DNA of 64,000 nucleotides, from the NCBI GenBank assembly GCA_005281725.1, contig SSBO01000009.1, positions 4,476,163 to 4,540,162 of the forward strand, in the 5' to 3' direction. Below the pieces are notes generated by a model that ran no database searches, was not told the DNA's origin, and worked only from the letters and a program-made list of their open reading frames with translations. The translations under genes and the position numbers were made by a program. The stretch comes from Wuchereria bancrofti (lineage: Eukaryota; Nematoda; Chromadorea; Rhabditida; Onchocercidae). Of the stretch, positions 24,001 through 35,900 are shown piece after piece. The stretch's first letter is position 1; each line of letters opens with the position of its first letter.

Positions 24001-27000
24001 CTGGATTATACTTATCAAAGAACTGCGAATCTGTTGATTTAATCCTGTAAATTAGATATTGTTGGGTGTTTATCGAAGCGAAATTGGTGGAAAATCAACA
24101 AATGACCATGAAATACCTTATTTTGCAATTAAAAAGTTAGGGAGTTAAGCTTTGTCAGGATCTCTTATCTTTTTTGTAATTAATAGTGCTGGTGTACGTA
24201 TGGCACTTGCTGAAACACGACTGGTTAGTGAAACTCGAGAATATCTGTTGGCCAATGGTATATGTTTGGATGTTTTCTCACGGCCTGCAGCAAAAAGAAG
24301 TAATACTGTGATTATCATCAAAAATTTGACGACCAAGGTTGATACTGAAGAATTGAAACGAATGTTTGCAAGGCATGGCCCCGTAAAACAGCTACTGATG
24401 CCTCCCGGTAAGCTAAAAGTAGTATATAAGGTAACGAATTAAGCGTTTCACTTTTTTTCATGGGTGAAATAATTTCTCTAGTGATGAGAATGTAATTGAT
24501 TACTATTTTGTAAAGGTTCTTTTAATGATTATCATTAGCTCGACATTTTATGGTGGTGAGCATGTCAATTGAAGTAATTTTGCGTCATGCAATTACTGAT
24601 TTCAGGATTTTCAGAAAGTTTTTTTCCAGAAGTTAACTTTTTACACACTTAATTCAGATTCTAGATTCAAGTATTTCTTAAAAATCTAGGTTACTTATAG
24701 GGGGTGTCACTGCTATCTTGGAAATGGAAAATCCAGTTGATGCTCAGAAGGCATTTAACACGCTTGCATACACTCGATTTCGTTCACAGCCGTTATTTCT
24801 TGAATGGGCGCCGTACGATTTGTTTAAATTAAGTTCGTTGATTTTCGTTGATTTTGATAATTTGTTACGGGATTGGTTCGTTTCAGAATAGAACGGTTAT
24901 TTCTTCCTTTGTTTTATTTTTTTTTTTATAGGGAAATTGGAGAGCAATGATGAAGATCAAAAACAGCACAGACCTGAAATCCAAACTGAAAGAAAGGATA
25001 ATGAATTCATAAAAGAAGACAAAAAGCTGAGACGAAGCAAGAAGCACCGATTAATTGAAAAACCAGTGGAAGTTACAGAACTACAAGAAAAAGGCACGAA
25101 AATTTTAGTAAAGAATATAATAACGTCCCCTCAAGAATGGTTAAGAAGTGCTGGACAAAATCAGTTAGAGGGCCACCATTTGTTATTGGTAGATGCATTA
25201 GGTCATTTCTCCTCCGATCCCCAAGGATGTGCACGCAAATAATTGACGTGCCGTGCCTGTTTTTGTTACCGTCACTTTTAAAGATTTTAAAAAATATTGT
25301 TGTAGCATTAAATTATTGTTTTCAGTTGAGTCGGTTGAAACAGTCAAGAGTGAAACGATAGCCAAAGACGGGGGCATGCAACGACAAGCTGAAGTAGAAA
25401 TGCAGATCGCTGAAATTAGAAATGATGACGGCGATGACAATGCTAAAGAGAAAGATGACCAACTGTTGCCAGGAACAACATTATTTGTAAAGAATTTAAG
25501 CTTTAAAACAACTGATGAAGGGCTGAGAAACAAATTTGAATCACGATTTCGTGTACGATCGGCTACTGTTTCCAAAAAAAGAGGTGGTTTGTTAATGTCG
25601 TAATGTTTTGAGCATCATGAAAATAGTTTTGTTGGACCAGCTAACTACATTTATTTTTACTTATTTATTTTTTATACCACAGAAAATAGTTTTGCTGGAC
25701 CAGCTAGCTAGAGTGAAGTGCTGCTGTTCAGGTAGGGTTATTCATGACTGCTTTTTTCAGATCATTGTGTTTTTAAGTAAATGCTTGAAAAATTGTACAT
25801 TTTCTTACAGTGCGGAAAATATTAAAGCAAAATAATACTATTCAAATTTTGATTTTTTTAAAGGCGATGGTAACAAATGTTGCATTGCGCTGTATGTTTT
25901 AAAACCATCCTTTTTCAGATGCGACAGATGCGACTAAAGCGCTCTCAATGGGATTCGGTTTCATTACATTTTATCAACCAGAGGATGCACAGCAAGCCAT
26001 AAAAGATATGCAGGTCTGTTTGTGAAAAATATGCGCTAATTTTCGTGGGTGAAGAAGGTATTGAAAAAGTTTTTTTAGTCGTAGATGACTTAGTTATGTT
26101 ATTTTTATTTTGTTTTCCTTTATTTTCTATTTTCAGGGTGTTTTACTGGATGGCCATTGCTTAATGTTAAAATTATCCCATCGAGAAGTTGTATCTGATA
26201 AGATTATTGCAAGGAAAGGAGTTGATAAATTGGAACAAGGGGAAGCTACCAAAGTAGTCTTGTTTTTGTTGAATCTCATTTATGAAATTGATTTCATTTG
26301 ATGTACCTTAGCAGGGAATAATTACACCATGCTTTTTTAACTACTTAATTCATTAGTGCTGTGATTTTTCCTTAATGAATTTAACAATTTAATATAAGAA
26401 TTGTTATGTGCTGTTGTGAAATTTCTTGAAATTTCGTACTCTAAATAGCTTAACGATGGTTGGATAAACATGAATCTCATCTGCGGGTCCTTGCCTCCTT
26501 TATTAGTGTTCAGTTCGTCTCCTATTCAAAATTATGATGTGGTTCCGCTAAAGTAAATGAATAGGTCTTGTTTGTGCTCTGCTGCCATTTTTTCTTTTTC
26601 CAGATTTTGATCAGAAATATACCTTTTCAAGCAACTCGAAAAGAAGTCAAGCAACTTTTCGCTACCTTTGGTGAGATCCGCGCTTTCAGAATGCCGAAAA
26701 AGGCAGGTTTATTTCGCTTATCTGTTTATATGGAAAGGTTGCTTCATTGTTATTGTCGTCATCTTCCCGGAATATAAATCAATTATAGCATAAGAAAACA
26801 TATGCTTTAGTTTATCATGATTTGTTATCAGTAATCAGTTATCCAAAGTTCTCAGTGTTGATTTTTTTTCTCAAAACATGATTTCTTCTTTCTTCTGGAT
26901 ATATATTTTTTTGATTTCTGTCTATGACGGTAATACTTCCTCATCTTTAATAATTTAGGTTGGTGCGTCAGCGGAAGGTCATCGTGGTTTCGGCTTTGTT

Positions 27001-27383
27001 GATTTCTTAACTCGTGCTGATGCACGACGTGCATTCAATGGTTTGGTTCATTCAACTCATTTCTACGGTCGAAGATTAGTTCTAGAATGGGCGAAGCCCG
27101 ACAGTAACTTGGAAGAACTTCGAGAGAAAGCAGCTGCGAATTTAAAGTAAATCTCACATCCTGTTATCATTTCGAACAAAATCTTACAGTTCTATTGAGT
27201 CTTTACCATTGTTTAAACTTGTCTTAAAACAGATTAAATTCATTAAATTATTGCCAAAATTACCGCTTACTCTTACTGACTATATCACATAATTTTTGCA
27301 GCGGTAATAAGGGAGAAGTTCGGCTGCAGAAAAAAATGATGAGAAAGATTGAACAGGATTTAACAGTGATCGACGACGACTGA
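21019..27383 (+). CDS. rbd-1: RBM19/MRD1/RBD-1 multiple-RRM ribosome biogenesis protein
   Basis: Nucleolar protein needed for pre-18S rRNA processing in the small-subunit processome. Eighteen exons, about 889 aa (C. elegans RBD-1 about 870): 21019-21237, 21501-21571, 21703-21841, 22001-22079, 22653-22858, 23073-23191, 23311-23509, 23629-23733, 23806-23930, 24187-24407, 24701-24832, 24932-25147 (or 25201), 25326-25583, 25919-26013, 26137-26253, 26604-26702, 26959-27146, 27302-27383. Six RRMs: RRM1 (SRLIVKGLPSNCTEEKL), RRM2 (SLIIRGLPKTVKTKGI), RRM3 (RLFVRNLPYVCSDEDL, KGFAIVTYVF), RRM4 (NTVIIIKNLTTKVDTEEL, ending LFLEWAP), RRM5 (TTLFVKNLSFKTTDEGL, MGFGFITFY), RRM6 (ILIRNIPFQATRKEV, HRGFGFVDF, RRLVLEWA). 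The order and the PKPRAWSK-type linker (ETKPRAWSKYA) after RRM1 fit the family. The end of exon 12 is uncertain; both options keep frame. Exon 16 most likely ends at a GC donor (AAAAAG|GCAGGT). Confidence 0.95.
21902..21926. repeat. (TA)n microsatellite in rbd-1 intron 3
   Basis: About 12 uninterrupted TA units directly seen. Confidence 0.95.
22113..22290 (+). repeat. 178-bp direct repeat, copy 1 (rbd-1 intron 4)
   Basis: About 97% identical (5 differences in 178 bases, no gaps) to 27702-27879, which lies 319 bp past the rbd-1 stop. Begins ATCGTGGTTTTTATAGG and ends AATTTCGAA. No coding potential or terminal inverted repeats seen. Confidence 0.93.
25619..25643 (+). repeat. 25-bp repeat pair in rbd-1 intron 13 (second copy 25682-25706)
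   Basis: GAAAATAGTTTTGTTGGACC plus CAGCTA recurs 63 bp downstream with one difference. Intronic, no function apparent. Confidence 0.85.
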
Positions 27384-27701
27384 TTGATATTGTTTAATAT
27401 TTTCTTTTTTACAATTTTTCTGTTAAGTTGATATTATTTCTCTCAAGTTATGAAGAATTTTAAATTTCCTGCAAAGTATTTTGTTTTTGTTAAGTACTTT
27501 TTTCATTAAACAAATCGAAGAAAGCAGAAATCGTACAGAAAAATCATGGTTAGGATTCGTAATGTTTTTTTTGAGGGTGATTTGAAAGTTTTATGTTTTA
27601 TGTATGAAACCAACAGGATCAAAATAAATCTGTTAGTAAATAATTTATTTACTTCATATGAAGATCAATGTATTACAAATTTTATTAAGGTCTTCATGTT
27701 T

Positions 27702-27879
27702 ATCGTGGTTTTTATAGGAAAAGCAATAATCATGACATTTTATTTAGGTTAATGCACATGTAATTAAGTGTAGCTCTTGCAAATCTTAAATCTTGAGACC
27801 GTTTTATGTCCACCTTGAAGGCATAAAATAGTTCCGAGCAAGTTTGTAGAATAAAATACAGTTCCCGACAAATTTCGAA
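27702..27879 (+). repeat. 178-bp direct repeat, copy 2 (3' flank of rbd-1)
   Basis: Partner of 22113-22290, same orientation, 5.6 kb apart. High identity implies a recent duplication or a mobile, dispersed repeat family. Confidence 0.93.
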
Positions 27880-28470
27880 CGTTGCTATGTGTTTTTCATG
27901 AGCCAGACTAGAACCTAAGCTTCTAGTACTGGGAATTGTCTGACCGAAAGGCATTGTAAATACTAATGGAAGATCGGGGGAAGTGGATAGGCCTCGTATG
28001 TGGTAAATGAGATGAGTAATAATGATACAAGTCCGCTAACTACGCTATCCGTACTGTCGTGCAATCTTTTATTAACGTTTGGCTCTAAAATTTGGTTATA
28101 GAAAAAAATTTGGCACAAATTTTTCCGGAATCAACTTAATCAAAGGGAGATTAACGTGGGAAATATGGGTTAATTTTATGCGAAGTACACAGGCTTCAGA
28201 AGCTTTCAGACTTTCAGAAATGAACATTTGCATCCTCTGCTCTTGCTAGATCTGTTTATTTTAATGGATTTATACACTGCAATGATAAGAATGAAAGTAT
28301 TCTGTTGTGAGATTTCGTTGACAGACACTGCAGAAGTTGACAAATGACAATATTTCTAAATATTATCTGAAGAGGATAAATTTAAATTTGGATTGTAATT
28401 TTAATTGACTAGTTTTTGTAAACGTCATTGCTAAGCTAAGCTGTTAGGATTACCGAAAAGAGTGATGAAT

Positions 28471-28520
28471 TTACTTATTTATTTATTTGTTTATTCATAT
28501 ATTTATTTATTTATTTGTTG
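28471..28520. repeat. (TTTA)n-like microsatellite
   Basis: Imperfect TTTA/TTTG units seen directly. Confidence 0.85.
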
Positions 28521-31127
28521 GATTGAGACCTGAAATTATTTGCCTTATTAAAGCGAAAAATAAAAGTTAATGTACGGGCTCCAAAACTTAAAGCTTAATT
28601 TTGCAAACAACTGTCATATCTGTTGTCAACATTGAGACTAGCTCAAAGAGGATCATATGCTCAGTCCTTAACATATCTTGAAATGTTTCCAGATTTTTAA
28701 GCATCTATTTTTGAAACAAGTCGAAATGTCAGCAGTAAATAGATCTGTAAAAAGGCTATTTACAATAATACTACTGAAGGAATAATTTCATTTTTTATTT
28801 ATCTATCATCACCATAATCACAGCACCTTATCAATGACTTTTTAAAAATGAAATCAATCCACCAAATTCCAGAAGAAATGTTCTGTTTTTTCCTATAAAA
28901 TTTTGAAACAATTCTATAGTAGATCTCTTAATTTCTTTAGGATAAAAAAGGCTTTTCCACAAATGTTTATTTTTCTAAGCATCAAATTCAAAAATTAGTG
29001 AAGAAGCAAAGCTGCAAGTTTCTTCAACAATTGTAAAGTTACATTTTAACACTTTTAAATAGTCAATTAACTGAACAGCTAGCTATATTATTGTTTGCAG
29101 CAAAGCAATTGTGCTCCATTGAACAAATGCGCTCCAAAAATATTCTTTCTTTCAGTGATGAATAAACACAATGAAAACTCTTTGTACATCTCACAAACAG
29201 ATCTTTTTTTGCAATTTGATCGTAAATTTAACTTATCAGCGATTGCTTCAAATGAAAAAAGAAATAAACTTTTTATGGGCTTTTTTGCATAGATTTAATT
29301 TGAACTAAATTATGATTAATTTTATGAAATTATTTTTATTGCGATATTGTAGTGTAAACTCAAATTTTCCCATTGAATTGCAACATAAATAATGTCGCAT
29401 TATGCCAAATTCACAATATAAACTCAATTATTATTCTACATGCACAGAAATTTTTCAAATATTGAAAATTTTTTGAGTACTATAAATTACGACACTTTTG
29501 ATGGAATATTTTCCAACGCAATAATCGGCTCGTTAATGAACGGAATTATTGCAGGAAATAGTTGTAAATTGTGTCTGCAATTAATGTTTTATTTCCAATG
29601 ATAAGAGAAAGATAACAGACAAAGGACCATCTGCTACTAATCAGCGTTCATTTCCTTCTCAAAAACATTGCCACTTTTTAGTTGTTAAAAATGAATTTGA
29701 TACAATAAAATTACTTGTGATGCTCTATCAGTAATGCTCAATTTCTCTCTTTATTCCCGAGTTTAAGCAAGCAAGCGAACGGGAAATACTTTTATTGATA
29801 AGACAATGTTGTTCATCAGATGATTATCTGATAAGTAGTATTAACAGTCTTAGCTTTCAAGTTATTTTTCTGTCTTGATATCTGGACGGAATGTTTGAAA
29901 AGAAATTCAAAAAAGTTCGAGTTAGTGAGAAATCATAGCTGCTGAAGAAAAGAGAAAAGGATGAAAAGAAAGAGGTAGAAGTTGAAGTTTCTTCTGGTGT
30001 TTTCATTCTCCGATTTCTTTTCCCTCTGTCTTTCTCATTCTACTTTCATTTTCCATTACCTGCTGATTTCACTCGTTTTTATTAACTCTTCTTTTGCAAC
30101 TTACTAATGAATATCCGCCCACATCTTCAGTTTAATTTTAGCCTTCTTTATTCACTCTGCTTTCTCCATCAGTGACATCCAGAACTTCCGGACTCTCTCC
30201 CATACATCTATAACGATAACAGAAGAAAGAAGCCAACACAGCAAATGACTCACAGAGAAGAAGGCTTACCGCATTCCATTCCAGCATTCTGCACCTCTTT
30301 CCTGATTCCTTAACCGATCGTCTATTTTGGTGTTGCAAAGCAGTCGTTCCTGTCTACACCACTACTAAAGCTTATATTACACAAATTTTGGAGTCATTAG
30401 CTGTGGAACCTTGTCAGAAGCGCTCCACACAGACACAAGCGCATCACATATAATCTCCTCTTCTTGTCCTTTACCTTATTCCCATCAGTGCTTTCTTAGC
30501 AAAAACTAAGCCAAATCATAGGAATTGAATTTCCCATCCATTCAATTAATACTGTTTCAGAGTTTTTGTTCAAGAAATATTTACATAGTAATCTTATTTG
30601 TTAAGCAAACAACTCTTAATATAATTCCTTATTTGATGTTATTCTACAAATTCCACTGAAGAAACCTTAAACTTCGTCTTTACTAATAGCTTTGCGAACT
30701 GTCATTAAATTGGGAGCGTTGTTGTTTTAACTTTAGTTTAAATTTCATTGTATTTATGCAAATATTATACTCTTTAATAGGCAGAAGTGAAATTTTTTGT
30801 AAAGAGAAAAAGTCAACTCTTTGTAATTCTCAAATTTGATCATATTGAAATGAAAGCGAAGGCTTGAACTTTTTTTCAGCATTTCTTTCTTAAATTTTTT
30901 GGCAGAAACTTGAAAGTACACAATAACTGTTTATGAATTATGACTTTAATGAGAATTTAAAGCTGAAAAGGAATAGCTTCAGCTTTTATTTTTAAACTTT
31001 AATCCTAACTAAAACGTTTTAAATAATCACTAGGAGATTACTATGACGAATTTAAGTTACTAAAATGTAATTTTATTTAGCTCAGTTCAACTATTGAAAA
31101 CCGATCTTCTGTTGCTTAATTTCGTTC

Positions 31128-31164
31128 TTTAAAATTTTCTAATAAATTATTAGAAAATTTTAAA
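31128..31164. repeat. Perfect 17-bp inverted repeat, 3-nt loop
   Basis: TTTAAAATTTTCTAATA at 31128-31144 is followed, after AAT, by its exact reverse complement at 31148-31164. It lies 1.8 kb upstream of the myosin start. No flanking target duplication or T-run marks it as a transposon or terminator. Confidence 0.9.
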
Positions 31165-32955
31165 CTAAATCATTTGAAATTTCCTCATCTATCGCAAAAT
31201 GTTTTTATTTTAATCCTTGATTTTATTTGTAATACTTAAGAGTGTATTTCTCAATCACTATTTTATGCTTTTTCCTTTTTTTCTTCATAATTTTGACTAT
31301 TGTATCTACCTCCAAAAAGTCGTCAGCTAGAATTAAATTTAGTTTATTATGAAATCCTGAGAAATGTTTTATATTTTGAAGTGGAATCATTTCATTTCAT
31401 AATAATTGAGATTTCAAAAATCCTACGTTCACATCTGCTGGAAATAAGAAAAGATTCTTCGGATTTCTTTGTTTGTTTGTTTTTTTTTTTGGCATTTCAG
31501 TTGCTTAAATTTTTATTCTATTCATGTTTTTCCGCTTCTTTAGAAAAGTAAGCAGATAAAATGGTTAATAGAGAGATAAGAGATTGGTAGTTGATAGAAT
31601 AGAACCGATAGATAAATAAGTCGGTGGATAGATGGATGGATGGATACGAGCAGAAGATCATCATATACCACAACAATTTGTGGTTTCTGCAATGCCTGCT
31701 ACGCAATTTTCTTCAACAGCAGTTGCTCAGGAATACTCCTCTTAATAAGAGAGAGATTCTGTTAAGTTTTATACTTTTACTAATTATACTGTTAAGAAAA
31801 AATATTTTCTTAAATTTCTTTCATTTTTTTAAAAGCATTATCAAAATCAAGCAAGAAGAGCAAAAAGGAATAAATGAGTGATAGCGAGATATTTGTTATT
31901 TCTAACTATTAAAGTATTCCAATATTTTTTTGTTTATGTTTTCATTTCATTTCAGTATTCAATTTATCTTAGTTTTGATAATATATTTTCAAGTTATTTC
32001 TATATATTTTTATATATAGAAATTAAAAAAAAAATATTTTTAAGTTAATTATCTAGTGTGTCGTCTCCAGACTTCATTAATCCACAAAGTTATTAAACTG
32101 AAGTAAATGCTTCAAGATGAGAAATTCATTAAGACAAAGATTCCTAAATTTTATTTTAATTTTGCGAAATGAGTCAAATGTATTTTCATTTGATATCTTA
32201 TCAAGTTCAAAAAGTTAAAAGTATTGTCAAAATCAAGCAAGAGAAAATAATCCCTTTCTGAATAAATCTTACCAAATAATCTTTTTTATGAATAGAAGTC
32301 ATTTTAGCGTTGCTTAAATTGGAAAGATTTGACTACAAAACAATCACATCTTTCTAGTTTGTATGGATTGATTACCAAATAGAACAAACCAGAATATGCC
32401 TAAAGCATATGATCAGGCTCAATATATTATACAGATTAGCTAATTTCTTCAAAACTTATACATAACTAATGTGCAACGATTCTGAGTGCGATATTTCAGC
32501 ATTTAATCCAAACTCCTACCAAAATTATAAATGAAATATGCAAATCTGAAACCTTTCTGGGAACTTCGCATATTTTTATGTATATCTTAAAATGTAGCCA
32601 CTTAGTCATAATCTAGAGGTCATTAATTCATCTTACTCAAAATACGGCCAAAGGTTAGCAGCGGAATTAGAATAGAAAAATTCACTCGCTCTTGTGGAGA
32701 ATCTCAAACTGCTATGAATTAACAGAACACTGATAATAATGTTAAAGGTTTAAATAACCCCCCACTTAAGTTTATTTATGTATGGCTTTTATTATTACGT
32801 GTATTAGAGATTAAGCGCACATAAACGTTACTTATCACATTGGATCGCGTATTATATGTTAGACGGAGCTGATGACGATCACAGTTTAGTTAATTTTGAT
32901 AATTATCACGCATGTGTTTAAAATGATAAATACATTCTAGCATTTTTGAGCACAG

Positions 32956-35900
32956 ATGGCAGCAGCTGAAGAGAACGCTGAATTATGCAAATTTGAGGAT
33001 GACGATGGGTATCCATACTTAGAGGTTAGTCGAGAGGAGAGATCAACAAATGCTGCAAAGCCATTCGATTCCAAAAAGAACTGTTGGATTCCCGATGCTG
33101 ACGATGGTACAATAATTTTTCAACAGAGCAATAAAATCATAGCAAAAAGACGAAATAATAGGGCAACTTTTTTGAATAAAAAAATAAATTTGAAAAGAGC
33201 AATTTCTAATAGGTCTTAAATTTTATAGGTTTTATTGCTGCTGAAATAAAATCATCAGCAGGCGATAATGTAACGGTAGTTACTGTGAAGGGCAATGAAA
33301 TTACAGTGAAGAAGGAGGAAGTTCAGGAAATGAATCCTCCTAAATTCCGTAAAACCGATGATATGGCAAACTTGACATTCCTGAATGAAGCTTCTGTACT
33401 TAACAATTTAAAAGAGCGTTACTACTCTATGATGATTTATGTATGAATTTTTTATACCCAACTATAACCGAATTGCGCAAAATTATGAAAACTGAAAATT
33501 TCTTCAAAATCTTTCAAAATTTCTCTATAGTATTTAATTATGTACAAGTTTTGAAATCTGTTATAATCTGCTAATCTGTTATAATCTATTCAGCCTAATC
33601 ATATATTTTAGACATATTCTGGCTTGTTCTGTGTAGTAATCAATCCATACAAACGTTTGCCTATCTATAGTCCATCTATCATCAAACATTACATGGGTAA
33701 AAGACGAAACGAAATGCCACCACATTTATTCGCCGTATCCGATGAAGCATATCGAAATATTCTCGTTGGTATGATTGATTATGATTTTATTTAATACAAA
33801 CATGTTGAATTTAAATTGATGAATTTAAATTATTATCGGAAGTAAAAATAATACAATATGGCAAGGTGTGAAGTGATTTCTGATAGCATTTCCAATAATG
33901 TAGTATCACGATGTAATTCTGATAGCTATATGATATTTACAGCATGACCTAGACGTTATAGTTAATATACTACAACTCTAGTTGCATTCCAATCTAATTC
34001 TAGATCATGAGAATCAATCAATGTTGATTACCGGTGAATCTGGCGCTGGTAAAACTGAAAACACCAAAAAAGTCATCACATACTTTGCTATTGTTGGTGC
34101 CACGCAGCAGAAGAAAGATGAAAGCAAGAAGGGAGTATGTATTGTTTCTTTTAAATTATTGAAGAAAACATCCTTCCAGACCTATTCTAGATCTCTTCTA
34201 GATAGTAATAACTGTCTAGAAGAGATCTGTAAATTAATTGCCAACGTGCATTTCTACTTAGCTACTCTCGATTTGAAAATGTTTGTAATCATATTCTAAA
34301 AATTTTTTGACTATAATGACAGCTAAAGTTCCTCAATCAGTCTCCTGCACTGCAGTCAAGACATTTCTTTTCGATACTATATTCTAGAAATTTTTTATAC
34401 AAAATGAGTTTTCCTTCAAAACTTAAATCGATAATATCTGTTTAAATTTAGGGAACTCTAGAAGAACAAATCGTGCAAACTAATCCAGTATTGGAAGCTT
34501 TCGGTAAGTTAACTGTAGGAATTATTCATTTCAATTGAAAACCTTCTTTTATTGCTATAATACAAAACTTAAAGCTCGATAAATCAAAAATATTATTACA
34601 TTAATGACTTGTAAAAATTCAACACATACCTTTGATTAAAGCTTTTTTAATTCTGTCTTTTCTAACAAAAATTGCAGAATTTAACTTTTTACAAGAGGAT
34701 TTTCATTGAAATTCATGACATAGTGAAGAAATGAGGAAGTAACACTTTTGAAATAAAATCATACTTATAGGCAATGCAAAAACGGTTCGAAACAACAATT
34801 CTTCACGATTCGGCAAATTCATCCGAACTCATTTCACTAAAGATGGAAAACTCGCTGGTGGTGATATTGAACACTGTGAGTTTCTTCTGTGTTTCTTTAA
34901 CTTATTGAAGCAGTAAAAATTCTGGTTAATAAATTTTTTTGAAACTGTTAGGTTTAAATAAATTAGTGTCAATTTTTATATGCTAATTAATTATCTTGCA
35001 GATTTCTATCAACTTGCTTAAAAATTTAAGAGCTTTTGTTGAAAAAATTTTCAGATCTTTTTGAAAAGTCACGTGTTGTGCGCCAGGCTCCTGGTGAACG
35101 TAGTTATCACATTTATTATCAACTTATGTCCGGTTTTCATCCGCAAATAAGAGGTTAGTATTAAGGCAGTGTATATTTGAAATGTAACCATTATGGCTTT
35201 CTATTCTTCACAAAATGCTAATGAAATAATTGGACGAAATATTAATTTGCAGAAGAACTACGTTTGACTAACGATATTAAGTATTATCACTTCTGTTCCC
35301 AAGCAGAACTAACCATCGATGGTGTGGATGATAAGGAAGAAATGAAAATCACGCAGGTATAATGTTTTTTTTTTTGGAAAACTTAGTTAAGTTTTAAATT
35401 AAAGAAGCTTAGAAATTTTAATTCTGAAGTTTTATTATACTGCTCCAGGAAGCATTTGATATTATGGGCTTCGAGGATCATGAGACTCATGACCTGTACA
35501 GCAATGTGGCTGGCATTATGCATATGGGTGAAATGAAATTTAAACAACGACCGCGTGAAGAGCAAGCGGAACCAGATGGAGAGGAGGGTTCGATGATTTT
35601 CATTTCTTCTCATTCCGATTTATCATATATAGTAAGTAGTAAGTGTGGTACTTTTCACATGTGATAATTGAAGAGCTAGAATAACTCAAGTAAAGAGTGA
35701 AAAATTTTTACAGTTGCCAAGTTTTAGATGCAAAGAATGCTGGTTTTTGTTTCGGCGTTGATTATGAAGAATTTCTAAAAGCTTTAACAAAGCCACGTGT
35801 TCGTGTCGGCACAGAATGGGTTAATAAAGGCCAGAACTTAGAACAGGTACGTTCCATTAATGAAAAGTTAGGAAAAAAATCTTCATTATTTGAATTTTTA

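Larger units (their letters stand above)
27384..32955. other. 5.6 kb gap between rbd-1 and the myosin gene
   Basis: No gene supported on either strand. Contents: the second 178-bp repeat copy (27702-27879), a (TTTA)n-like stretch (28471-28520), a less AT-rich island around 30100-30480 with a 66-codon minus-strand frame that I do not accept as a gene, a 17-bp perfect palindromic hairpin (31128-31164), a GGAT microsatellite (31624-31645), and presumably the muscle enhancer and promoter of the myosin gene on the right. Confidence 0.45.

Noticed and set aside
25198..25575. 125-codon minus-strand open frame
   Set aside because: Antisense shadow of rbd-1 exon 13 (RRM5), crossing its splice site.
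30138..30338. 66-codon minus-strand frame in a less AT-rich island
   Set aside because: A good internal GTAAGC suggests splicing, but no partner exon or motif could be found.
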